A stretch of DNA of 64,000 bases from Brachionus plicatilis (lineage: Eukaryota; Rotifera; Eurotatoria; Ploima; Brachionidae): NCBI GenBank assembly GCA_010279815.1, contig QEOQ01000688.1:470158-534157 (forward strand), given 5' to 3'. The notes beneath the pieces were generated by a model. It searched no databases and was not told where the DNA came from. It saw only the letters and a list, made by a program, of their open reading frames with translations. Both the position numbers and the translations under genes were made by a program. Of this stretch, positions 34,501 to 45,500 are shown piece after piece. The number at the start of each line of letters is the position of its first letter. The stretch's first letter is position 1.

Positions 34501-36107
34501 TTTAAGTTTGGGTATGATTCGAAAGTCTTTTTTTTTGGGTAATTGTTATAGGTATGGGTTAGGGTATCAACTTTTTCGGATATTTGAGTGTAGGTACGGG
34601 TTGAATTTTACACATTTTTGGAAATGATGGACATTCAAAAAATTTCAAAAATCTTGGGCTTAGGTCAGGTTACCCATTTTTTTGTTCATTTATTAAATAA
34701 AAATTCAGAAATTAGCTAGATTGAATAAATTCTAAAAAATCAATTTTTTTTCTAAATGAGATAATTTCAAAACTTTATGAATTTTCTTTTCAAAAATAAT
34801 AAATTTGAAACTTTATAGAATCGGTTTAACTTTAATAAAAAAAAACTTAATTATGATTCTAAATATTTCAACATAATACAATTTATTTTATTATGTTGAA
34901 AATTTACATTTTTTTTTTAAAAAACAAGGAAAAATTTCAAAATAAAAAACTTTTTAATGCCAAAAATTTGTCTTTTTTTTTTTAAAAATTACAATAAATT
35001 GTTTGGCTAATATCTTTATAGAGTATTTTCCCCAAATTTCAAATTTTGTCAAGTAGAAGAACAAAAATTAATTGCTATTCACAATTTGAAAATATATCTC
35101 GTATTTTTTTTTAAATAAAATTTTTTGAAAATAAAATTTAAAGATCATTCTATTAATTTTTTTAGTTACCTCAACTTCAAGTTTTTCCAAAAGTTTGATT
35201 ATATTTGATTTTCCCAAGCACAACAGATCAAGTTTACATATTTGCATGCTAAATCTCTTATTAACTGCATTGGCTTCCAAAGCACCCATAAGCTCCTCGA
35301 ATGTAGACCTTTCCTGAAGAATACAATCAAATTTAAAAACCAACTTTTCGTCTGGCAACGAGGTTGTTTTCTTTAGGTCGTTTCGAACATTCGAGTTGCC
35401 TTGACTGGGCGCTGCAGACTCATAGTCCATGGCTGATTTGTCACATAAATTTTCCAGATCATTTACATTTTGCAGATATTCGTCTATTAGACAGTTTCGT
35501 TGATATTCTTTTTGAGCAAGTCTACAATGTGTAGCCACGTATTTTATTATTATTTCGGCAACAGGCAGGCCTGTCACGTCCAAGTAGCGCAATTTTGTTT
35601 TTCGATTCCTCAAGGCATCTATAAAACTATGCACCACATCGGCAGAATACTTTACGCCAAGTCTTGTCCTATGGCCCATTTCCATGTCACTGTACAAAAC
35701 CACCAACGACGAGAACATGTTGCTCAAATAGTTGGACATTTTCAAACTTTTGTAGGGCCATTTGTTTATGATGATCTGTAAAATTTTAAAAGTCAATTTT
35801 GCACTAGGAAGTTAAAAAATCTACTAATACGGACATCTAGAGCATTGTCTCTGACCGGATAGAGTGAAGCTTTGAACAATGGGATGTAAAGTTCGGCAGG
35901 TATTATGTTCAAAACTCGGTCAATTTCTTTTGCTGGCAAATTGACCAATACTTTTGAGCAGAGATTTACAAGTGTAGAGTCCAGTAAGTTGTTTAGTGGC
36001 CAGTCGTTTTTGGGACGATTTTTTATTTTGTTCTGGTTTTTTTCGCTTTTAAATTCGACAGGGTACAAGGCACCCTTTCGATTAAACAAAAAAGTAAAAT
36101 CAGCCAT
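31582..36107 (-). CDS. LRRC14: Leucine-rich repeat-containing protein 14 (PRAME-like)
   Basis: Three exons: 35835-36107 (ATG), 35170-35775 and 31582-32322. All junctions are phase 0 and the product is about 539 residues. The first donor would be GTCCGT, which is unusual but keeps phase. The N-terminal half matches the helical part of LRRC14, with IIPAELYIPLFKASL, a WPYKSL segment and LRYLDVTGL. The last exon is leucine-rich repeats (LRALDLSCNLIDY, LNRLDLSSSPLGG, LQYLSLHSCGLSD, VEHLDLSENRL). In mammals LRRC14 dampens NF-kappaB signalling by binding IKKbeta, and PRAME relatives act as Cul2 ubiquitin-ligase receptors; either role here is inference. The 2.8 kb intron (32323-35169) holds an inverted-repeat element. 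Confidence 0.87.
32985..33790. mobile_element. Inverted-repeat element in the LRRC14 intron
   Basis: The right arm near 33700-33780 (CCGCACTTTTTCAAAG..., TATTTTGTAATTCAAACA) is the reverse complement of 33000-33070 with modest divergence. Between the arms lie GTCTAGTCGG and repeated GTTCACCTA motifs that also occur, in part inverted, at 24990-25190 in KIZ intron 3. No protein is encoded; the small frame at 32861-33046 overlaps the arm. Outer boundaries and a target duplication are unresolved. Confidence 0.55.
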
Positions 36108-36119
36108 TGCTTAGAACTT

Positions 36120-37575
36120 TTTTTAAATTTGTTCTATTTCGACTTTTTGTATTTTTTTATAAAAACAATAAAAAAATTTCAAATATCATATGATAATTTG
36201 GTTTTCTTATTTTTTTTAATAATAATAAATTTGAATTATAATAATTATTGTATGAAACAACTTTTACTTGCAAGAATTAATTGTCATGGATTCAGCATTG
36301 CTTAGTATCTATTAATTTATTTTGAATTTTTATGCAAAGATATTTCAAGAAGACTCGAAGAATAGTATCAATCGGTCAGATACGGAAGCTCTATTCATTC
36401 CTAAAACTTGGATTTATTATGTTATTCGAATTCATATGTTTTAGTTAATTTATTTGTTAAAAATAAAAATTTCTCTTTTTGGTCTAAAAAAATTTCCAAT
36501 TAATTTTCCTGAATAAATGAATCTAATAAAAAAATCAAAATGATTGTTTGCTATTTTTTTCAAATTTAAAGAAATACAAAAATTTGATAAGATTTAAAAT
36601 ATTTTTTTGTTTAGATAAAAATAATAAAAATGTTCTTTTTGTATTAGTAATGAAATAAAAAGTTTAAAAATAAACTCAATTTCGATTTTAAAAGATTAAG
36701 GTTAATTTAATCATCTATTCCTAAAATTTATTTACAATTTTAGAAAAATATTGAAATTACTTTTTAATTAATAAAAAAAAATAAATATTTAGTATTATTA
36801 TTAATCAAAAATATCCGATATTTTTGATGATTATCTTTTTATATCAACATTAATGCCTTAAATAACCATAAAATCGGAATATGCTTAAAATTTAAGCATT
36901 TGTATTTGTATTTCGAATTTCATTTTTAAAATTGTTTTAAATTTTATTTTTATTCAAATTTATAAAAAAAAACATAGGATTTTGTATGATTAATTGTTCT
37001 TCCATTCAAATTAAATTTACTAAATCTTTTTTAATTTTTTTTAAAATTATCGAAGAAAAAATTTTAAATGATGATTCAAAAATAAATTAAAAATTCAAAA
37101 CCATTCAAATTTTAAAATAAATTCATGATTAATTAAGAAGAAGAAAAATTTTTATTTAGAAAATTACATTTTATTAGATGCAATTTAAAAAAAATTATAA
37201 TTAGTTAATTAAAAAATAAAAAAACAAATAAAATTCTACAATTTAATTTAGTGTTGGCAAACGGAGCTGCGGTGTCACCCTCAAAGTACTTAAATCTAAT
37301 TTACTAATAAAAAAATATCAGCCCGTTTCTGGCTACGCCGCAGTATGGAATGAAGTTGTTATTAATAAATTAATTAAAAATATATTCACCTTATTAAAAT
37401 ACGGCTTGTATTTAAATGGGTACTGGCCGTATTTTTTATTCCTTCTAAAAGTTTTATTAATCTGAATCTGAATTTTTAGGTCCGTACAGATAAAAAAATA
37501 AATAATGTCTTGAAATAATCATCAAATTCAATTATTTAAAAAAATTAAAAATTTTATTTAAAAAAAATAATCCAT
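36120..37575. other. AT-rich intergenic region with a hAT-like terminus
   Basis: No gene is visible. At 37250 the string TAGTGTTGGCAAACGG resembles the end of a hAT element and is followed by about 95 bp of unusually GC-rich sequence. At about 37396-37436 a hairpin forms from AAAATACGGC and GGCCGTATTTT. Confidence 0.4.
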
Positions 37576-38484
37576 TCAAAAATTAAACTTGTAAAGACTA
37601 TCAGATTGGAATGATAAATTTTCATGAACTTCTTTCAAATGTTTTCTCTTTCGTCTCATCAAATCTTTATTAAATTCGGTATTCAGACTTGTTATTGAGC
37701 TGACAGACTCGTTTGGATTTATTGAAAAAACATTTTCGTCGCCTTCAAAAACTAACATTTTGACCAAATGGGACATGTCCGCGTAATCTTTATTAAAATT
37801 GATCAAATAATTAAGACCAACAATTGAGTTAAAAGCATTTTTTTTCATTGAAATATTCTTTTCCTTTTGTTTTTGGACAAATTCTTTTGACTTACAGCAA
37901 TGAGACGTTCTTAACTTACTGACAACGGCTATTACTACTAAAATTATAAAAACTAATATAACCAGACTTGGAACTAAAAATCCTGTTTTGTTTTTATGAT
38001 CATTTACAATTATGTCTTCGCCAAAAGTCAAATCTGCACACATATCACTGGTGCTCAAGAGTGGATATCGCTGAGCAGACACAGTCATAGATGGAATAAG
38101 GGTCACACACAAAATATAGACAGCACTGGGAAAATTTGTCAGCACAACTCGATTAGGACTTGTGTCTTCAAGTGTAATCTGTTTAGTCATGTACTCTTCT
38201 TGGTATCCGTGGTATCTCATTCGAATTACAAAGTTTGCATACGGATATGGATACGAAAAGTTAAATTCAACTAAAATGTTTCTTTGATTCAGTTTGGCAA
38301 CATTTAAACTGAAGCCTTTTGGCTTATAACTATAATTGTGTGGTTTCATTTGGTAGGACAATAGAGGCGGCTTTGGATGGATGAAGCGCTCATTTTTAAC
38401 TAAACTGTCTTTTTTCGGATACACAGGGCTAGATTTCATGAAATTGCAGCAAAGACCAAATGTAAAAAAAATCAAAAAAATCAT
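37576..38484 (-). CDS. Single-pass membrane protein with fibronectin-III-like ectodomain
   Basis: This is an intronless frame of 302 residues with a proper ATG. A hydrophobic N-terminus (MIFLIFFTFGLCC) is a likely signal peptide. Residues about 58-158 have the alternating pattern of a fibronectin type III domain (ILVEFNFSYPYPYANFVIRM, later AVYILCVTLIP and a Cys in DMCADL). A transmembrane helix spans about 168-190 (FLVPSLVILVFIILVVIAVV) and is followed by CCKSK and a basic cytoplasmic tail of about 110 residues. This gives a type I topology. Similar membrane-proximal FN3 domains occur in adhesion proteins of the LRR-FN3 kind, but no LRRs are present. The function is unknown. It may be a retrocopy or a naturally intronless gene. 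Confidence 0.75.
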   Translation of the reverse strand: MIFLIFFTFGLCCNFMKSSPVYPKKDSLVKNERFIHPKPPLLSYQMKPHNYSYKPKGFSLNVAKLNQRNILVEFNFSYPYPYANFVIRMRYHGYQEEYMTKQITLEDTSPNRVVLTNFPSAVYILCVTLIPSMTVSAQRYPLLSTSDMCADLTFGEDIIVNDHKNKTGFLVPSLVILVFIILVVIAVVSKLRTSHCCKSKEFVQKQKEKNISMKKNAFNSIVGLNYLINFNKDYADMSHLVKMLVFEGDENVFSINPNESVSSITSLNTEFNKDLMRRKRKHLKEVHENLSFQSDSLYKFNF

Positions 38485-39756
38485 GATTTATAAAATATTT
38501 AAAAAAAATAAATTAAAAATGTAATGGCTAGACGATCTTAATTTAAATGTGGCCAAATTATTTTGGATGTTAAGCCTTGTGGAAAATGCTTGATTGTGTG
38601 ATTGAATATTTAAATTATTGCTGAGTAAATGACTAGATGCAGTTAAGATAAAAATTTTGACTAAAGCTTAAAATCGTTTTTGGGATAAATGATGTATTTT
38701 AAATCTGCTTTTGAGATAAAATTTTTTAATTATTCGAAAAAAGGCATTAAAAAGGTAAATATTTTATTTGTAAGCAATATGATGGATAGAAATAACCAAA
38801 AATATTCAAGAATAACAACGAGTGACAGATTAGTGGTAATTCGTTTTTTTAAAAAAGACTTTATTCAAAATTTAAACTAAATATTATGAAGAATCTAAAT
38901 ATGATAATTTATTGTATGATTAAAATAAGATTTTTTAAATTTCTAATTATAAACATGTAATGGATATTTATTTGAAAGTGCAATTTAACTTTTTATTTCT
39001 TGAATTTGTTCCAAACAAATTAAAAAATTTAGATTCTTGAACTACTTGCTAGAAATTAAACACAGCCAAGTATAATAAATGATAGCTATTCTTAATAATT
39101 TATTTAAACTAGTGGAAAATAATCTTAAATTGTCTTTTTTATCTAATCAAGGTTGAGTAAACAATCAGTGAGCAATCAGCAATTTGTTTAGTAAAAATTA
39201 ATTAAAAATTCTGAAAAGTTTTGAAACAAGTTTGTATTGTTTAAAATGTATTAGAAAAAAATTCATTAAAAAAATTACAATATTATTTTTTTTTATATCT
39301 TTAAATAAAAATTATGATCTTTTAATCTGGCATATTTTATTTCAGGATCAGATCTCACCATTATATAAAATTTTTAAGTCAAGATTGTCGAATATGCGAC
39401 TGTCTTATGCAATTACTATTTTACAGCAATTTCTTTCTTTATTTAATCTGTCATTATTAGATTATCTATGCATCATTTATAAGAAATAGCTCTAAAGTAT
39501 TCTTAAATTATTTTTTCTATTTAATTTGCGATTTTTCTGCATTATTTATTATTACATTAAAGGAAAAATATTTTGATAATGATAAAAAAGAATAAATACA
39601 AAAATAATTTTTTTATATACGATGATTAATTTATTTTATTTCAAATAAAATTACGACCAGTTTCGTAGACCTATGTCTCTTCTTCAGGTTAAAATTTAAT
39701 AAATTCAAATAATTAAGATAAAAATAAAATAAAATATAATAAATAAATTAATTAAT
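38485..39756. other. AT-rich intergenic region
   Basis: Short frames at 38689-38880 and 39232-39489 have random-looking composition and no domain, so they are not called. The only structured sequence is the hammerhead-like motif at 39655-39687. Confidence 0.45.
39655..39687 (-). ncRNA. Hammerhead-ribozyme-like motif, possible Penelope-element relic
   Basis: Reading minus, the sequence has CTGAAGA, a four-base-pair stem (AGAC/GTCT) with loop ATAG, then ACGAAAC, two bases and GTC. All core residues of a minimal hammerhead are present in order: CUGANGA, GAAA, and GUC at the cleavage site. The base of stem II is mismatched and stem I is weak and AT-only, so activity is doubtful. Such motifs are known from terminal repeats of Penelope-like retroelements; no reverse transcriptase remnant is seen beside it. 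Confidence 0.3.
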
Positions 39757-41126
39757 GGCTTATATTTTTTGGGGGTGACAAATTAAATTTTTTTAAGATG
39801 ACAAAAATAACTAAAAGTGGTGACTAATTTAATTTGTTTTAGCTGACTATAAAAAACTAATTATTCTAACAAAAAAACTAAACGACTGACAAATTTATAT
39901 ATTGAGATGACTTTTTTATAATTTTTCACTGACAAAATAAAACCTTATTTGTAGACAAAAAAACTAATTTTAGTGACGAAAATATTTATTTAAATGACAA
40001 AATATAAAATAATATTAAAAAATATAAACGATTAATTTATTTTTGTTTTTTTCACTGAGTTGTTGATTTCTTTGGTCTTCCTCGTTTTCTTGGTAAATCC
40101 ACTGTAGTTTCGACTGTAGCTTGTACTGTAGCTTCAGTAACATATTCTACAGACTACTGCTTGCTCGGGATTGGATTCATTTTATGAACTGCTCAAATCA
40201 CAATCATTTTGGTTAAACGGAGCTGCTTTTTGTTTTTTTGGTCTGCCTCTTTTGCCTTTCTACATCTTCTTGGTCTATATCAAGCATTGTGTCCTCTTCA
40301 TTGAAATTGGGAATTACTGATTCAGTGCTAGACATTTTTTATTTCTTATCGATATGTATTTATTTTTTTGCTTTATATGGAAGAGAAAATTGTTTTGTAT
40401 GATAAGTATTTATTTATTTATTTATTTGTATATCTGTATCGAGCTAAAGCTCCTTCAGATTAAATAAGAAAAAAAAATAAAAAATTAAAATAAAGTAAAA
40501 AAGCAGAAATAGTAAGGTAGCATTTGGTTGATATTCTGGGGTTTTTGGCATTTCATCCACATTTTCATCAGTGTTTGTTTGATATCTTGTTGTTCTATAT
40601 AGAGCTCCCTGTAGTCAATTTTTTGTCTTTCTATCGACTTCAATTTCTCAGCTATGGTACATTTATGTGTCATATGACCTTTTTGATGACATTTTTCGCA
40701 TAAGGATTCCTTTACCGGACATTTTGCTACATTATGATTTTCATCGTCACAAAAATAGCATTTAGGCTTTTGACCAACAATAGAGACTACACATCTTAAC
40801 CCAAAAATATTAGCGGGACCAGAAAGGTTTTTGATTATATTTTCCGTCTGGTTTGGGTAAGAAATTTTCACCCTTTTAACTCCATTTTTTAGAGGCCTAT
40901 CTTTATAATAGTCATTAGTCATTAATTAAATTAGTCACCATTTTTTTGGTTAATCTGTCATCCCGAAAATATTTAATTTGTCGGTCAATTAGTTTATCTG
41001 TCAGTTAGTTAGTTTAATTGTCGCTCAATTAGTTTAATTATCAGTGTAGTAGTTTGTTTGTCACCTAGTTTAGTTTTTTTGTCAGTAAAATAGGAATTTT
41101 TTTTGTCAGTCCATTAAATGATGGCC
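39757..41126. mobile_element. MULE-like element, 1370 bp, with 9-bp target duplication
   Basis: TTAATTAAT flanks the element at 39748-39756 and 41127-41135. It begins GGCTTATATTTT, and its right end is GGCC read inward. Both ends, about 250 bp on the left and 210 bp on the right, consist of degenerate units of 20-27 bp with TGACAAA...AACTAA (left) and the complement TTAGTT...TTTGTCA (right). The first bases match the MULE at 28758. Inside, on the minus strand, are a broken frame starting MSSTESVIPNFNEEDT with two AT-hooks (RGRPKKQ near 40240 and RKRGRPKKS near 40090), and a half-LINE. No transposase core remains. Confidence 0.75.
40399..40922 (-). mobile_element. Half-LINE: ORF1 zinc-knuckle region fused to the LINE family a 3' end
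   Basis: The minus frame from 40922 to 40485 encodes a gag-like LINE ORF1 end. The two CCHC knuckles both have spacing C-x2-C-x4-H-x4-C (CYFCDDENHNVAKC and CEKCHQKGHMTHKC), preceded by an RRM-like edge (LRCVVSIVG). It runs directly into the LINE-a 3' end: GCTACCTTACTATTTCTGCT, as at 50860, then the terminal hairpin and an (AAATA)n tail at about 40401-40430. The whole endonuclease/RT region is absent, as in mammalian HAL1 half-LINEs. It lies inside the MULE-like element. Confidence 0.65.
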
Positions 41127-41135
41127 TTAATTAAT

Positions 41136-42503
41136 TATTATTTAGAAAATTCAAAGAAATGTTAAAAAAATAATAAATACAACAAAGCTTAAAAGTTATA
41201 AAGACGCTATGAATTTAAAATAAAAATACAATACATGAAAAAAATTTATGTAAATTAGGAATGAAATCATTAATAAGATTTATTTTTAAGTTTCAAATAT
41301 AAGTTAATTAATGTAGCTTCTTTTCCAATCTTAAATCTAAGTCATCTATTTTTTCTTCAATAACATGAAATTTAAAATTTATAGAAGGGTCATATTCCTT
41401 TAAACTAAAATGAAGCAGATATTGTTTTTATATATGGGATGAAATTTTTATTGTTTTTAAAAAAATTTTGTTATTCTTATTATTTTAAAATTTTTTTGCA
41501 ATAAACAATTAGAATCATGTGGATATTTAAATTTTGATCAAACTTAATTGATCATAATCAGGTCAAAATAATCAATTTCAAGAAATTTTTACGGTTTTTT
41601 AGAACTCTCGAACAAGAAAAAAAAAGAAAAAATTTTTCTCACGATGTCCCATGAACAAAAATAATAAATTTATAAATTTTAGCATTTCTTTAAGTATTTT
41701 TCGAATTTTACATCCAACACAATTTTGTACAACTTTTCCTGATTTTCTAAATTCTTTGATTTTTTTCTTTAAGATGGTAACTTTCTTTCTTTTTGTAAAA
41801 ATGTCTTACATTAAAATGAAAATTTCGATCCATTCTTAAGGATTCATTTATTTTTTTTTTTATTTTTTTATTAAATTTGCCTTTTCAAAATTTAAGTTTT
41901 TGTTCTTGTCACGATAATTCGAGTTTGAAACCTACAATTTTTATCACTTAAATCCGAAAACGATTAGAAACAATTAAATAAAAGAATTAATAAATTTTAA
42001 TGGAGACGAATTAAATTTTAATTTTTTTTTAAATTTAAATGACTCAATAAAAATAAACTTTTTAAATCAAATTTATTTTTATTCTAAAATATAATGTTCA
42101 TTGATATCAACTTACAACACTGTCATAAAATTAAAAATTAAATTAAGGTAGCAATCATATAGCTAAATTAAAGCAAAAATTTATTTAAAAAAAAATTTAT
42201 CCATTTTGATCAGTAAAAGGATCAGGATAAATGTCGATTAAAATTTGAGTGAAAAAAATTAATAAATAAATAAGAATTAAGTTTTTAAATTGTCGAATAA
42301 CCTCGCAAGTGGTTCCAGAACACAAATTTCTTCACCCAAACAAAGGCTATTCTATTTGAACAAGTTGACTTCAATTCATTTTGATATTGTAAAAAGTCTA
42401 AATATTTAAAAAATCTATTCTCTCAATCTTCTTAGATAATGCATAAATCTAAGAAAATGTGTACATATTTTAAACTATAAGCTAAAATACTTGCTGAGAT
42501 TCT
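41136..42503. other. AT-rich intergenic region, nothing recognised
   Basis: Only a short chance frame (41651-41839) is present. I saw no LIM-domain exon here, which matters for the gene that ends at 42504. Confidence 0.5.
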
Positions 42504-45500
42504 TCAAAATTCTGATGATGCAAACATTTGATAGTCATGAGGCTGATTACTAAAATAAAATTGAATAAACATTATTTATAAAGAGAATGCTTCTTAAGAA
42601 AAAAAATAAACAAACCCAATTTTTTTATGAAGCTCCTCATCTATGTTTTTTTTTGAGTATAAACCTATCGGTGTATTGTACTGCAAGTTAACTACCTTGG
42701 GACCTTTGGGTTGCTGAGACTGAGGGTGTCCGTAAGATGGAACAGGCTCAAAAGTCTGAGAAGCAGGCTGCTGCTGGTCTTCGTAAATATTAAAGCCAGT
42801 TTTTCTAAGACCATCTCTCCATTCGGGCACACTTGGTGCACTGTTCTCAAACTCAAATTGTACTGGCTTACACACACTCGGAGGGCTAAAAGAAACATGG
42901 TTGTAGGACTTGGCATGGTTGTAAGCCGGATAAGAGCTAGGCGGGACCGGTACGTGATGATGAGCGTTTACGGCTCGTTTGAGGGAGCTTTGAATTTGAT
43001 TGACCATTTTTTTATCATTAAATGGTACAGGAGCTTTATTTGTGTTGGGGAAGTTGTGACTTGTGGTAAATATAGGTGCATGGTGATGAACTTGCTCAAA
43101 GTTTGTCTTGGGGAGCTGTGGTATAACAGCGGTAGTATGAGAGGGGTGATAACGCCTTACACCCGGTCTTGAGCTAACCGACGAGCTGCTGCCAGGCAAT
43201 ATCGGACTGCCTGTTTGACTCAAAATCGGCTTAGGATCTTTTACTTTCTCTATAGGTCTACTTCTTATATAGCTCTTCAATAAAATAATTAAAAATTTAA
43301 ATTTTTTTTTTATATTAAATTTTTTTTAATTACAGAAAGAGGATCCTCGGCATAAAAAATATTTCCTTGTGGCTGATTGTATACATTTCTGTTTAAAGGC
43401 GGCTGTGAGTTGAATGTTACTGTTGATGTTGGTCTATATGTGTGCATTCTTGGTAGAGTTTGTGAGCCAGAGTATATCAAACCTCTGAAATAAAAATAGA
43501 TAAGAATCACAATGATAACTTTAAATAATATTTGACGCATATTTGAATGAAAGTTTAAGTACTCAAAGATAAAGCTTAGACAAAAAAAGTTAAGAACTCT
43601 ACTGGTAATGTGAATAAATTAGCTTGGATAAAGCAAATTTTGTAATTCTCGAGCAATATGGAACTTAATTAAAAGCAAAATCTGGCTTTTAATAGAATAA
43701 CATTTTGCTGTCGAATATTTTTTGAATATAAAAAGAGTCTTGAAAAAAATTAGCTTTAGGATTTGGCAGAATTTTGTAAATAAAGCTGAAAACTTTCTTC
43801 TAGAGTCTAAAAACAAAAAATAATTTGAATTTTTCGATTATTTTTTTCCAAACAAAAAAAGTTAAAATAAATTATTTTTTGATAAGTTACCTTCTAATGC
43901 TTAAGTGAAGAGATCCGCCAGTATGTTTAATCAACTCATTAGCATGCTGATGTGCCATTAAGGCTGTGTCTTTGTGTTCAATTGCTAATATTATATCACC
44001 CCTTTGTAGCTCACCGGCAGATGGACTACCCGTGAACACCTTAAAAAATCATTAAATACTTTAAATAAAACTTAGCCAAATTTTACATTCTAAAAATACT
44101 CATACCAGAAAAAGTTTGGCAAGTTAATTCAATTACGTTTGTTAATTTTTTATTAATTTTTTAGAGGTGCCCCAAGTCAACAGTCCTTGTATGCATCAAA
44201 GTTATTAAAGGTCTATTTTTTTGATATTTTTTAGGAGTGTTAAAAGTAATCTTTATATTTATTCAAGTCTTGATTTAATAAAAAAACTCTAACAATGGTT
44301 TTACTGAATAATTTCCTAAATTAAATTCAAATTCAAATTTTTTTTCTTTGAAATTTAGTAGAGATGATGCTAAAAAATTAAAAAAACATCAGCTTAATGC
44401 AGTAAACTTCTTTATGAGATCGAAGCTGTCGCTCAATAAGGTACTGAAAGAGGACATGAGGGCCTCTTCTTTTATCCTGTTGAATAGCATAGAAAAAATT
44501 TATTAACATTATTATTTTTATTATTATTATGATGGGCAATAAATAATACAAAATTTCAATTGAAAAATGGCTAAATTAAATTAGATATTTTTATAATTTT
44601 TTTATTTAAAAATTCTTTATATTTGAACATCGAAATTCAAATAAAAATTTTATTTACAATTTTTGTATTGTAATTTTTGTACTAATTTTTCACATTTTAT
44701 TATAGTGCTAAAACAAATAGGGTAAATTTTAGATTTAATAATAAAATTCTTGGTGTGAATAAAAAAATAAAAAAAATTGTAATCAATCTAAAACAGAGAC
44801 CTTTTATTATATTATAATTTTAATGAATATCAAAAGCATTTGAACTTTATAATGATACTAATTTTCATTATTTTGCTCCTTAAAAAATAAATATTATTTA
44901 AAATTCATATTTTAAATTTAAATTGATGTATGTATCAACAATTGACAAATTAATTTTTAATGAGTTAAAGATAAAACCATTTATGAGTTAATAATTTGAA
45001 TTTATATAAAAGAACTTCCTGATATTATTTTTTCTTATAATCTTAATGAGCTTAAGCTCTATACGGATAAACAAATGAATTAATCTTTTTATATTATAAT
45101 TATCTAGTAGCTAGTAGCTAAGAAATTTTTCATCATCCTAATCAAGCTGAATCTTTTGAAGAAACACTGAGAGATGTCGATAATTTGGCAACAGCTCAAC
45201 CAAAATTAACAAGACAAAGCCAATATATTTTGCATTCTGCAAAAGCCCAAAAGGATACTTATAAAAAGGTGAAAAGAGAAAATGTACTTTTTCATGAAGC
45301 AAGAATTATTTTTTTCCTTGTTTTATTTTTTAAATCATAAAAATAAAAATAAAAGTAATTTTTCATTATAATTATCAATTAATTTTTTTGCTTTCACAAA
45401 AATAAAAAAATAAAATTAAATTAGTATCATTTTTATCTAAGAGCAAAAAAATAAAACTATTAATAGGTAAAATTCATGCCAAATCTTTTTGATTTTCTCT

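Noticed and set aside
35500..35781. Plus-strand frame opposite LRRC14 exon 2
   Set aside because: It is a shadow of a well-supported exon.
42711..43172. Plus-strand frame of 153 codons opposite the Zasp-like exon
   Set aside because: It is the reverse of a Pro/His/Ser-rich exon and has no domain or splice context.
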